Assembly: GCA_037783545.1 (NCBI GenBank)
Contig: JBBELK010000634.1
Location: 248,001-312,000, forward strand
Direction: 5' to 3'
Length of the DNA: 64,000 nucleotides
Origin: Henricia sp. BOLD:AAB3569
Taxonomy: Eukaryota > Echinodermata > Asteroidea > Spinulosida > Echinasteridae
The position numbers and the translations under genes were made by a program. Shown here piece by piece: positions 19,976 through 31,423 of the stretch (position 1 is the first letter of the stretch; every line of letters begins with the position of its first letter). The notes below the pieces were generated by a model that saw only the letters and a list, made by a program, of their open reading frames with translations, did no database searches and was not told the DNA's origin.

Positions 19976-21305
19976 CATTGACCAGCTGTGGCGTTCTGTT
20001 GTGTGTATGCTCACAGCGCATCGTACCACTGTGAATGTGTACATAAACTTCATAAAGTACTATACTGTACATGTATCGGTCCGTAACCCAACGCCTTGAT
20101 GGTTTTGCATTCAGTCAGCGAATCTCATTACAGTATGGTACCACTCATTGGTCGACGCGCGACAGGTTATGTTTGAAAACATACATCGTCGATCCCCAGT
20201 TTGTACGAGGCAGTATTAAGAGCTCCCATAAATTCTTCAGGCAATGCTGTCATATTACGACCGTTGCCCCAAAAAGTGTAATCAAATACGTAAACAGTTA
20301 AGCATGATGCTACGAACGTGAGAACATTTGTTATTTTCGTCCAGTCTGTTTCAAGCGCGGGTTTAGCGTAAATGACGACACAAGTTTGACACAGATCTCA
20401 GAACTTTCTGGAAGCTATTTTCAGACAATAACAGTATTTTAACAGCGCCCTCTGTTGACAAAGTCTACAAAGCTTAAAGGTGCAGTTTACATATTGTTAC
20501 ATCCTCCCCTTTTTAAGCTTTGGGAAAAATACAATTAGGAACAAATTAATTTTTTACAAAACTACATGTACATGCAGAACAGTTAGTTTCATTGAATTTA
20601 GCAGTCTGTAGGTTGTAATGTTCAATCTGTTCAACTTGAGTTCAAAGTTCAGAATTTCACACACTGGGTGCTATAGCTCTTGTCGAGTATAGTGTTGATG
20701 AACAGTGTTCCTATAAGGCTTTCAAAATACAGGCTTCCATATCTGGATCCAAACTTTAAACTTAACTACCGTAGGTATCTTAAGGTATCTTAAAGAGCTA
20801 GTATCTTAAGTTTAAAGTTTAATGTGATTAGGCAACAACAACATCAAATGCACAAACGACTTTTTTTTTTTTTTTTTTTTTTTGATTGCAAAAAACTAAA
20901 AATATTATTTTACTTGTCTTCGCCGACAAAATTTGTGATGGAAATTTGGTTTCTGACTTCAAAAGAACAGTTAAAATGAGTGGAAAGATTGGTGAAAATT
21001 TGGTTAAATTCTGTTTGTTCCTTTAGTGACTAGAATCGAACATAGTCTTGGTATTTAAGTGGTTCACGACGACTGCGCGTGGATCTTCGGAGTGTGGGTT
21101 GTTCAGTGGAGGTGGTTGGTGGATCCGGGTTATCGTGCGATGTTGGGGTTTTGGAGTGGACAGGTGGTGTGGCTGGAGTTGTGTCTGGTTGGATGGAGAC
21201 TTCTTTCCGAGAGTCGGTGGTGACGTGCAGGTGTTTCGAGTATCAGGCTCATGTTGTTCCAGGGACGGTTCCTTTGACTTTCTCAGGTGTTATCGGTTTC
21301 TTCTG
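19976..21305. other. Intron sequence
   Basis: No exon seen. Contains a small hairpin around 20750-20820 (actttaaactta… / …taagtttaaagt) and a poly-T tract at 20862-20883. Confidence 0.5.
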
Positions 21306-21400
21306 AAAATCGACAAATCTGGACAGACGGGAGACTTGACCATGTTGACTTCGCTACTATTTCGCGTCAAAAGGAAAGTAGTCCCACCAACGCGGATATT
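21306..21400. repeat. Fragment homologous to the interior of the 802 bp element
   Basis: About 95 bp ('aaaatcgacaaatctggaca' to 'caccaacgcggat') match 19463-19552. It is followed by intron and by a run of about 42 C at 21487-21528. Confidence 0.85.
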
Positions 21401-21483
21401 CTCTTCCAAAGACCTTGATGACTTTACACGAAAGTGGGGTATCAAGCATTACACGGTCTCCCCTCACATTACACGGTCTCGTC

Positions 21484-21530
<47 letters not shown>

Positions 21531-21739
21531 GGGATTTTTGGAGAATTAATACTGGTGGAATAAGGAGTTAGGGGGTGGGGGCAAATTTCCCCCTTAAAAT
21601 CACTAAAAACCTATTTGTGCTTTTATGCAAGCACAGACTTACATCAAATGTATGTATTATGGTTCTAAGTGTCACCCCATAATGGTTTTAGTACCTGGCA
21701 AATGGTCTGGGGATAAAATATTGGTATTTGAGGTCTTTC

Positions 21740-24171
21740 TTACCCCCAACCCCCTGCGCTCAATCGCTCGGTTTGCACTGCATACGTCAATCTTGACCGT
21801 ATGAGTGACTCTGCCATCCTCACTCGTACCCTAAGCTGTATCTCTTTATCTGTTAGGACACCCTTGCACTCATTCCACTTCCCATAGGCCGCACCAATCT
21901 GGTGCTGGAGGTATTTGGGGTCTTTCGGGTTGTCGGTGAGCACATGACCCAGGTATCGGAACTGGCGCACGTTGTCAAGGTCAGCGCCGTTCACGTTGAT
22001 CAGTGTTGTCGCTTGTTTGACATCCAGCGGTGTGTTCCACGTCATCGTGACCGTTTTTGACTCGGCCACTCGAAGTCCAAAGTTTCCGAAGTTCTCGGCG
22101 ATGATTTTCATCATCCCTTCCAACTCCACCTTGGACCTCGCCACCACCAGAATGTCATCAGCGTACATGATCAACTTCGATACCGCCGTGCCGCGTATAA
22201 TTAACAGAACATGTACACCAGCCTTGGATACCGCCGTGCCGCGTGAGGAAATCAGCGCGTTGTGCACGGTTGGTACATTCGTTGTTTACTGCATAATTGT
22301 GTTTTATGCCGGCATTGGGGTATCGCTGCTCAATGTCACGGAGCGCGCAGCGGATTACTGTATCTAGCCAGTAGTTAAACAGCATGCAGCTCTCCGCCGC
22401 CCCTTGCCGTAGACCAACTTCGATCTGTACCGGGTCCTTGTGCCCGACCAACTCGGCTGTAGTGGTCTTGTATAGTTGTTCAAATATATCGACCAACTTG
22501 CCACTCGAATCGTCCAGTCGCCTCCGGAGTACTTTCCAGAGTGTTGCCCTGTCCACCCAGTCGTATGCAGCTTTGAGGTCCACGAAGCACCCCTAGACGT
22601 CATCGGCGGTTTTCGTCGAGACTTGACGAGCGAGAAAAATGCCATCCGTCGTTGACTTGTTGCTTCGGAACCCGTATTGCCTGTTCATAGTGCGGTGTCA
22701 GCCGGGCTAACATGACCATCACCAAGACCTTGTTGACCGTGCTATTGATCATTAGGCCTCGGTAGTACTTAGCATCAGTCATGGAGCCCTTGTTCTTAAA
22801 CAACGGCTTCAATCTCGACTTAGTCCAGGCATTTGGACACTCCACGTTCACCCACACCCGTCGGATTAGAGCGTGCACGTACTCTGCCAGCCGTGGAGTG
22901 TCCACGTACTTGAAGTGTTCTCCTGCTATACCATCAACCCCTCCCATTCATCCCAAGCACATCCCATTCTTCAGCTTTTGCAGAGCCTTGCTCGTCTCCT
23001 CCAGGGTGGGCTCACTATTGTCAATCGCCACATCGACCTCGGGCAGGGCCTTCTGGTACTCGGGCTCGTCGAGTGCGCTCGTCGGCGCCGGGGGCGCGCC
23101 TTGAAGTGCTCGCTGAAATGTTGGTGCAGCGACTCGACTGGGCAGAATTGGTGGTCGGTAGTGCATAGGAGGCGCTCCTCGCGGGCTAATCGGTATTCCT
23201 CCTCAACCTGGCGCATTTCAGCAGCCCGGTTGATCTTCTCGGCTCGCAGGCGATGAAACTCGGACTTGAGTTTTAACTTTTTCACCTGCTTGCCTAACCT
23301 TTTACGCCCGCGAGCACCCCTGGGCTCACCTAGCCTCTCCACCATGCCCCTGTACTCATCCGTCACCCAGTCACTCTCCTCCACCAGCCGTTTGGGTAGC
23401 ACCGACTCGCTCGCTGTTGTTATTGCTGTGCGTAGCTGGCACTCCAACGCCTCGGCATCGAGCTCGTCGTCCGAAGAGTCCAAGCTCGGAAGGCGTTGCT
23501 CTATTGCCTCGGCGTACAGCTGGCGGACGATCGGATCATCGCGAAGGGATTTGATTACTGTGCGTGGCTTCTGCTTGTCCGTCATGGAGCATCGAAGCTT
23601 GTTAAACCAACTGGCTTTCGACGCGTCGGCCTGCATGTTGGTAGGCGCATAGACCGACCAAGCAGCTAGTTTGACTCCGCGATATTCTATTCGGGCAAAG
23701 AGTTTTCGGCCCGGCTCAATAATCTCGTAGTCAACTAGACTCGCTTCTGGAGAAAGCAATATCCCGACTCTGGCCGCCTTCCTCCTGGCTAAGCCTGAAA
23801 ATACAAACCTTCGGCCACTCCTCAATGACTCCCGCCCCCGCCATCCGCACCTCCGAGAAGAAGCATAATGACTGGGACAGTTGTCTCACACTCACCGCAC
23901 ATTGAACCAGCTTGCTCGCACATGATGCCGTCGTTACGTTGATGTTGCCGACCAAAAGCCGGTAAACGTTGCGCATCATCTTGGAACCGCTTAGAGTCTT
24001 ACGACTGGGAGTTCTGGCAGTGGTTTCGCAGTGCTGTGTAGTGTGGGCTCCGACGGTCTTACCGTCATGACCCGTGTTGCTCAGATGTTGTCGCCTCGCT
24101 TTATGCTTGGCCACATTGTTAGTGTGCGCAGGAGTGGGCAGCTCACTGCTGACTTGCTGTTGCTGTAACAC
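21740..24171 (-). pseudogene. Non-LTR retrotransposon ORF (EEP endonuclease + RT), internally deleted
   Basis: Read on the minus strand from 24171: EEP N-terminal block ('LLVGNINVTTAS', 'SEVRMAGAG', 'WSVYAPTNM'). The C-terminal half of the endonuclease (GDFN/SDH region) is missing at about 23606. A basic linker ('RKRLGKQVKKLKLKSEFHRL') follows, then RT: 'GGVDGIAGEHFKY', 'WTKSRLKPLFKNKGS', 'DLKAAYDWVDR', 'EVGLRQGAAESC' and the catalytic 'MYADDILVVARS'. The frame changes at least at about 23820, 22960, 22600 and 22270, and a 30-base repeat insertion sits at 22190-22225. The C-terminus after 'RSRLTYAVQTE' is truncated. The overall RT pattern suggests an RTE-like clade, not settled. The 5' part continues as the start of duplication copy B. 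Confidence 0.87.
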
Positions 24172-25090
24172 ACTGAACGCGATATAATCTCTTAGTTAGT
24201 AGCTTTCCAGGCGGCGGGTAGTGTGTCTATTTTGTTGTTGCTCGCTAGGACCTCATCGAGGTGGACTTCTGGACCCGTAGTATATCGTCTTGTTGTTATT
24301 ACCGCTTGTCTATCTTAAGTAATATAGTTCAAGTCTTTTTAATCTAAATTGGACGTACTGTAACTTGGAAAAAGCAGACCAGGATTTGTACTTCAACTTA
24401 CCTCACACAATAGCAATGGAAGATGTCATTTAATTGTGTCAACAGCGCCCTCCAGAGTTCTGTTATAGCTAGCCATTTTTTAAAATATTTCTTTAAGGGG
24501 GGTTTTGAGCATTTAAGAGGGGGACACCATTTCTACAATGCATTTTTAGCGGTGGTACCAAAAGAAAAACCCGTCCTCCCACGTGGCATGGTCAAAAACA
24601 GGGATTTTGGCGGCCATCTTGAAAATACGCCCCCACGGCCACACCCACCAGTAGGGAATTTGCAAACAACCTGATTTGAATAGCTCTATGGTCAAGGTTC
24701 CCAAAAAAAGTTGTCTTGAAAAATCCCGAGGGGGGGGGGGGGGGGGTTTCTGGTAGCCCATGGACTAATAGAAGTGTTTATGTGATATCGCTGCATAGTC
24801 GCGGAAGACATTTTCAGTCCTTGGAGATAATTGCTACGGTAAATTAGTACAAAGGAAATGCGGTAATCACTGAAGCGTTTTATCCTCATTCCCTCCTCGT
24901 CCTGCTCCGCCCACCCCCGGAAAAAAGCACGGAAAAATATGGGTCATTGGGGCAAAAAAATGGGGGGGGGGGTGGCGTTACCTATACTGCCGTGCAGCAC
25001 TATAAACTTAATAAAGCTGCGGATCCAACGAATGCTAGTAGCAAAGTGAAGCTGAAATAGCAGCGTTAGTGCTTTCAAATCTAGCGCCAG
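24172..25090. repeat. LINE 5' flank and dispersed repeat (copy B)
   Basis: Equivalent of 581-1512 with shorter G tracts (17 G at 24730-24746; about 10 G near 24963-24972). 24769-25090 is member 3 of the dispersed repeat family. No gene. Confidence 0.7.
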
Positions 25091-26384
25091 GTTAATAATC
25101 TACTTGAGGAGGGAAAGATTACCTCATCCAGCGGGCCTTGGGCGTCAAATGTAGTGCTCGTGAAAAAAAAAGGACGGGTCCAAAAGGTTTTGCGTGGATT
25201 ACCGGAGACTCAACGCAGTAACCGTCAAGGATGCCTACCCAATCCCTAGGATTGACGATTCCCTTGATGCGCTTTCCGGGGCGCAGTGGTTTTCCACTCT
25301 CGACCTCGCATCGGGTTATTGGCAGGTGGCACTAGATCAGGATGCGCAGGAGAAATCAGCGTTTGTTGTAAGAGGGGGACTGTACAGTTGGCGCGTCATG
25401 CCCTTTGGGCTGAGTAATGCCCCTTCTACCTTAATGCTAATGGAACGGGTACTGAGTGGCCTTCACTGGGAAACGCTTCTAGTTTACTTAGATGACGTCA
25501 TAGTGTTTGGTAAGACTATACCGGAGGAACTCGCTAGGCTGGAGGTCGTGTTTATACGCCTAAGGGAGGCAGGGTTAAAGTTAAAACCTTCTAAGTGCGA
25601 CCTGTTCAAACATAAAGTTCGCTATTTGGGTCATATAGTGACACCAGAGGGAATCAGTACAGATCCGGAGAAGATACAGGTGGTGAGGTATTGGCCGGTA
25701 CCTAGATCAGTGAAGGAGGTGCACAGTTTTGTAGGACTTGCGTCCTACTACAGGAGGTTTATTGAGGGCTTCTCTACTGTAGCAAAGCCTCTGCACAAAT
25801 TGACTGAGAAGCACAAGGACTTCAGGTGGACCGAGGAATGTCAGGCATCTTTGGAAGAACTGAAGAAACGTCTAACAGAGTCACCTATTCTCACCTACCC
25901 GGATTCAGACGGCGAGCTCATACTTGACACCGATGCCAGTGACACAGGGATTGGTGGAGGCCTGTCACAACGAAAGGATGGCAAGGAACGTGTTGTTGCC
26001 TGTGCTAGCAGGGTGTTGAAGAAAGCAGAACAGAACTACTGTGTGACGAGGCGGGAGCTTCTTGCAGTGGTGAATTTTCTGAGACATTTCCGCCCGTATA
26101 TTTATGGACGAAAGATAACAGTTAGGACGGATCATGGAGCAATGAGATGGCTCATTAACTTCAAGGACCCTTCGGGACAGATTGCACGATGGTTACAGCT
26201 GATCGGGGAGTACGATTTTGAAGTTGTCCATCGTGCAGGGAAGTCTCACCAAAATGCAGACAGTCTTTCTCGCCGACCCTGCTCGCAGTGCGGAATGGAG
26301 GGACAGGAATTTTGTCAACGAGGACATGGAAAAGCAAAGAGCGGAGGTATATGTGGTAGGGGAATTGCCGCAGGTAACGAATGA
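25091..26384 (+). pseudogene. Ty3/gypsy pol: reverse transcriptase and RNase H (copy B)
   Basis: Same truncated RT start, the same nine-A frameshift (25163-25171), YLDD and RNase H motifs as copy A. One visible residue change lies in RNase H: GIGGV in A is GIGGG here. The one-base shift into integrase is also shared, so these lesions predate the duplication. Confidence 0.93.
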
Positions 26385-27987
26385 AGACTGGAGGGAAGCG
26401 CAGCTTAGGGAGGACTCCATGGCGTGGATAATCAAAGCTAAGGAGAGGGGACGATCTCGCCCGGACTGGGATACGCTCTCTGTGATGTCCAAAGCACATA
26501 AGAATTACTGGTTGCGATGGGACCAGTTGGCCGTTCATGATGGCGTCCTACTGCGCCGCTGGGAATCTGACAGTGGCAAGGAAGTGCAGTGGCAGACCTT
26601 AGTGCCAATGGAGTATCGCGAGAAGATTTTGCGTGAACTTCATGCGGGACAGACGAGTGGACATTTAGGCACCAAGCGGACAATGGCTAAAGTGCGTACC
26701 AGGTTCTACTGGCAAGGGATGGCCGCGGACGTTAGGTCGTTCATTCGACGATGTGATGTATGCGCTAGTAGGAAGTCCCCAAGAAAAAGGCGAAGGGCCC
26801 CTCTTCAGCAACACTTAGTGGGAGCGCCTCTCGAACGAGTGGCAATGGACATCACGGGTCCCTTCCCAGTAACCGGGAGTGGAAATCGATATATACTGGT
26901 AGTCGGGGACTACTTTACGAAGTGGTTTGAGGCCTACCCTATCCCTAACGAGAAAGCAGAGACTGTTGCATGTCGATTCGTCAAGGAATTTGTGTGCAGA
27001 TTTGGAGTCCCGAAGACACTGCATACGGATCAAGGAAGGAACTTCGAGTCCCGAGTAATGGCTGAAGTATGTAGGGTTCTCGGGTTTGAAAAGACTAGAA
27101 CCACCGCCTATAACCCCAAATCAGATGGGATGGTGGAGAGATTTAACCGGACGCTGTCCATCCTCATGAAGGAACAGGCAAATAACAAGGATTGGGACAA
27201 GGAGCTACCGTATGCACCGTATCCACAGGAGTCCACAGGAGAGTCCCCGAACATGTTGATGTTAGGAAGGGAAGTGTCTCTGCCTATCGACCTGACGATG
27301 GAAGAACCCTCTACAGGGGTCACACAGGAAGCACCTGATCAGGACTATGCCCAAGCAGTACGCAGGAGAATGCAGTGTTCACATGACAAAGCCAGAGAGC
27401 ACTTAAAGAAAAGTGCCAGGAGGCAGAAGCATAATTACGACAAGGCTGCCACCGCAGGGGGCTTTGTGGAAGGCAAATTTGCCTGGCTGTTTAACCCTGC
27501 AAAGAAAAAGGGCGTTTCGCCGAAATTTATGTGTAGGTGGGAGGTTCCCTATCTTGTTGTGGATAAATTGTCGGACGTCACGTATAGGATACAGCGTAAA
27601 AGTGGTGGGAAATTGATAGTAGTCCATTGCGACCGCCTTAAACCGTATGAAGGCAGCCCCTTTGAGCCGTGGACCCCGAAAGGAGACAATGGGAGGCAGG
27701 CGAGCCTGGAGTCGCCTGATAATCGATCCAAGGACCCTGATGGGAGTCAACAGAATTTGCTGAGTCAGGAACAGGAGCAGGAACGTGAGACAGAAGAGGT
27801 ACAGGGTGGTCAAGAGATACCTGAGGATGAGTCGACAGAGGCGGAATTCGTGGGCCAGGATCCTGCGACTGTGCGACCCAACATCCCAGTTCACACAGAG
27901 GAGGAAACTGGGCCCGTGTATTTAAGCCCGGTGCAGCGGCGGAGGCACCCCCAGAGACAGCGCATGCGTCCTCAGCGCTACCTGTAG
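26278..27987 (+). pseudogene. Ty3/gypsy pol: integrase with complete C-terminal domain (copy B)
   Basis: The longest open stretch of the element (continuous to the TAG at 27985-27987). HHCC zinc site ('HAGQTSGH', 'CDVC') and D,D,E core ('MDITGPF', 'HTDQGRNF', 'MVERFNRT') are intact. A 15 bp in-frame deletion near 27216 removes five residues from the conserved segment just after the core (the AAYRST part seen in copy A), which probably abolishes activity. The 160 bp lost in copy A is present here (27341-27500) and codes 'KSARRQKHNYDKAA', the basic stretch before the C-terminal SH3-like domain ('KFMCRWEVPYLVVDKLSD'). Confidence 0.93.
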
Positions 27988-28080
27988 GAATAACTAGAAG
28001 TAACAATTAAGTGTATATAGTAATTCGGAGATGATCATTATTTTTCTTTCTTTCGTGTTGCTCTGCAGTGTTAATCAAAG

Positions 28081-28298
28081 ATGGGTGACGAGGATAGGGA
28101 AGTCTGGAACAAGCCACAGGATTGGCAGGACGTCAAGTTGCACAAGTGTGTCACCTGCGAGGAGACGTTTGTGTACAGGAAGAGCCTGGAGAAACACATT
28201 TCTGCCGCCAAGCATGGCCCTTGCATATTGTACCACTGTGCCCGTTGCAACCGTAAGTACAATCGGAGGGACAATCTTCGTACCCACTACAACAAGCA

Positions 28299-28300
<2 letters not shown>
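28081..28300 (+). pseudogene. Extra gypsy ORF: tandem C2H2 zinc fingers (copy B)
   Basis: Same protein as at 4358-4577 with one early substitution (DRE for DRK). Both fingers keep all eight zinc ligands. It is interrupted by the same SINE at 28301, so the insertion happened before the segmental duplication. Confidence 0.75.
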
Positions 28301-28330
<30 letters not shown>

Positions 28331-28677
28331 TCTTTCTGGTATTCATACCAAGGATTCCTCAATAGTGCTCATTGCACTGTCACTCGCAAGCGTGAGGAAA
28401 CCCATGAACAATTATAATTAGAAATGGCCAGAGACACCGGGGATGATCCCCCTTGCTCTTCACGAAAGAATGCTCTGGGATCTTTAGAGTGCGTTTCCAT
28501 TACCTAACACACTGGACCAACGGCTTTACATCCCTTCCGAAGGATGGAGCAAGTGTGGTTGAGTGCCTTGCCCAAGGGCACAGGTACCGTAGCCGTGGGG
28601 AGGTTCGAACCTGCAACCCCAAGTTTTCACCTATGATTGCGAGTCAATGACCTAAACCGCTCGGCCACGGTACCTGG
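28301..28677 (-). mobile_element. tRNA-derived SINE (copy B)
   Basis: Same insertion as 4578-4954: tRNA-like head at 28583-28674 on the minus strand, (AAT)n tail at 28301-28331, imperfect target copies aacaagcatc (28291-28300) and aagaagtatc (28678-28687). Confidence 0.8.
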
Positions 28678-28687
28678 AAGAAGTATC

Positions 28688-29198
28688 GGGAATTCCTGCA
28701 GAGACGAACCGGGAACGGGAGGAAAGGCTCGAGTCGACAGCAAAGACCCGGCCACAGTCGGATGGTGCGGGAGGGTCTCGCCCCGTAACGAAGACGACAC
28801 CGGATCCCAACAAGGATCGCCGCACGGTGAGGCGATCTAGGCCTTCTGGAAATATAGAAAAGGTAAAAGGGTCAATTAGCCAGCCCAATCCGCCAGCACA
28901 AGGGGCTGGATCTGGATGTGCGACGCTGAAGAGGAAGGTGGACGAGCGAGAGGGATCCGCCGGGAAGAGCCCGCTGCAGGACCGCAGAGCACTGGAAGAA
29001 GCAGAAGGCGGTCCACCACAGAAAAGGCAGGTTCTGGCCGAGTTGGGGAAGGGGACCGAGGTGCGGGATGTACCACAGTTGGACACCGGGGAAGTATGGC
29101 GAATTCCTTTGACCCCAGAAAGGATGATAGATGAGGATATTCCTGCGATATCGTTGTCCCTTGGATCTGCATCCTTGGTGGAGAGCTACTTTAAAACC
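28688..29198 (+). pseudogene. Remnant of the extra gypsy ORF after the SINE (copy B)
   Basis: As 4965-5475, with a few substitutions (for example IEKVKGSI for REKVKGSS) and no new stops. The coding appearance of this charged protein is preserved equally in both copies, as expected for a young duplication and not evidence of selection. Confidence 0.55.
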
Positions 29199-29541
29199 TT
29201 AAATATACTCCCTATATATATATAAGTTAAATTTGATGCAAATAGGTGCATTTATGTATAATTACCATCAACAGAGATTGCCCGAAGGATTTAAGGATTA
29301 CTTCCAACACTACAAGCACAAATACAACACTCGAAATGTCAATAAACTGAAACCAATCAAATGTAGAACCACTGTCTTGCAACATAGTGTAAAATCTCAG
29401 GGTTGTAAGATATGGAATAGTTTAAATGATCACATTACTCAAGAAAAATCCCTTAAAAGGTTCAAAACACAATATAGAACTTACTTGCTTGATCATTAAA
29501 TATACATGTAAAGCAATCGGAATAATACCGGACCGGGGGTA

Positions 29542-29578
<37 letters not shown>

Positions 29579-29760
29579 CTCGAATACATCTTTTCCCTCT
29601 TACAAATGTCTTTTTGTAATTTATTTTGTTAGATCATTATGTCTAGGATGGTCTTTAGGGTAGTGCTTCATAAGAATGGTTCTTCTGCACTATCCTTTAA
29701 ACTCCCTTTATATTTGTGAAATTGTACACACTGTTATCGTATTTACGTATTATTTAATAA
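29199..29760 (+). mobile_element. 5'-truncated LINE tail, CR1/L2-like (copy B)
   Basis: As 5476-6036; one residue differs (SLNDH for SLSDH). The G tract is about 35 G at 29542-29576 against 13 G in copy A, the largest homopolymer difference between the copies. Confidence 0.8.
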
Positions 29761-30976
29761 AATTGTATTGTATCGACCATCAGGAATGATTTAAATACCC
29801 AAAAGTAATATGTACTACAAATATATAGAGAGTTTATGAAATGAAATAAACCAAAGGTAAGTCTGCCCTACCCCCACTCCGGAGTCACGCGCGGCGATAT
29901 ACGGTCTCCAAACGGACCGCCCCAAGTGCTGCTGGACTGCCGCTCGCCCGAGCAGTGTACCAAGTCAAGAGGACGCGGACTGGTTTCGCCACAGTATATT
30001 GGAAATTTGTACACAGGGTTTTTAGAAAGGCATGTTGTCACTCTACATGTATTTGTAACCCTTTTGGGGCCCAAGTTATTATCTTAAACTTAGAACAATT
30101 GAAACTTATTTCTTTTATTTTGAGACCAGACAAAGGTATTTCCTCAATAATATGCCCCCTGTACTGTGGAAAGACCCTCATACACGTACATACATGTACA
30201 CGATGAATTACCGTTTTCACCAATCGCTTACTATTCAAATAGTTTATACAACACACAAAGAAATGCGGATAGCACATGGACTCTATCAATTATCACATGC
30301 GAAAACAAAACACTGAATTATTACATGAAAATGCATGGATGAGAATTAAGGCAGACTTGACTAAAGAATAGCTGAAAACAAGCAAATCACGAGAACAACA
30401 ACGTTACTTCTATAATATTTTAAACGGCCAGTATGACCGCTGTACAAAACATGAAGTTATGAAATTTGGCTTGAAATTAGAGAACATGTCAGACTATATC
30501 CTGCAGCATTAACATCCGTGCTGCATGCATGCGTGCATGCAGGCTGCATGCATGCAGCCTGCATGCAGGCTGCATACATTATTTGCATATGAGATAATAT
30601 TTTGAAATTTTGTCACTTTTCATGGCGCATCAAGTTGTGTATCATTCAAGCTACCATGTGACAAGCACTATGCTCAATTCGTAAACCACAAAGACATTAG
30701 CATTTTAACATTTTGTTTTTAAATTATAAAATGCCTTGATTGCAGGATTGACCACTCTCACATATTTCATCTTTGTAAGAAAAATGCTACTGCATATTAA
30801 ACATCAATTACGTGCACGCACATCCTGGAAAATGTTCCAAACATGCGCGTGTTGCTCGAAATTTGTTCGAATTACGGAGCAACCGATGCGCGTCACCAAC
30901 AAATACAAAAAATAGAAAGTGACGTCATTTGAACGTGATAAATTGAAAAAAAATACTCCAATAAACTGCACATTAA
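29761..30976. other. Intron sequence (copy B)
   Basis: Equivalent of 6037-7213. The palindromic 'tgcatgcatgcag' block at 30520-30576 is expanded by about 24 bases relative to copy A. No coding exon. Confidence 0.6.
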
Positions 30977-31108
30977 AGGCACAGGCTCGTTAGCAATGCG
31001 CGCCCGCCAAATTCGTGCTCGAAACACGCAGCTCCATGCCTTTGCTATGGAGCTGCGTATTGCGTGGCACAGATTTGGCGGGCGCGCATTGCTGACGAGC
31101 CTATGCCT
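30977..31108. mobile_element. 132 bp hairpin MITE with TTAA target duplication (copy B)
   Basis: Same insertion as 7214-7345, flanked by TTAA at 30973-30976 and 31109-31112. It is present in both young copies and absent from the older third copy at 42022-42025. Confidence 0.92.
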
Positions 31109-31216
31109 TTAAGCACTGCACATTATTTAAGTCTTATATACTGCTCATATAAAATAAGACTCATAAGAAATGTGAGCAGTGCACAGTAAATTTTTGTTTC
31201 TTTCATGTTAACTTAC

Positions 31217-31423
31217 TTGGCCCGGTGGTCGGCGGCGTGGTTGTGGTGGTCGGCGGCGTGGTTGTGGTGGTCGGCGGCGTGGTTGTGGTGGTCGGCGGCG
31301 TGGTTGTGGTGGTCGGCGGTGTGGTTGTGGTGGTCGGCGGCGTGGTTGTGGTGGTCGGCGGTGTGGTTGTGGTAGTCGGCGGCGTGGTTGTGGTGGTCGG
31401 GGGCGTGGTTGTGGTGGTCGGCT
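31217..31423 (-). CDS. Thr/Pro-rich mucin-like exon, copy B
   Basis: A 207 bp symmetric phase 1-1 exon with the same splice sites as 7454-7660 and almost the same bases (TTTTTPP repeats). Because phase is symmetric, a transcript can include one, both or neither of the copies without a frame change. Its upstream neighbour in the transcript is the diverged exon 42275-42502 and its downstream neighbour the Calx-beta exon 18854-18973. Confidence 0.75.
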
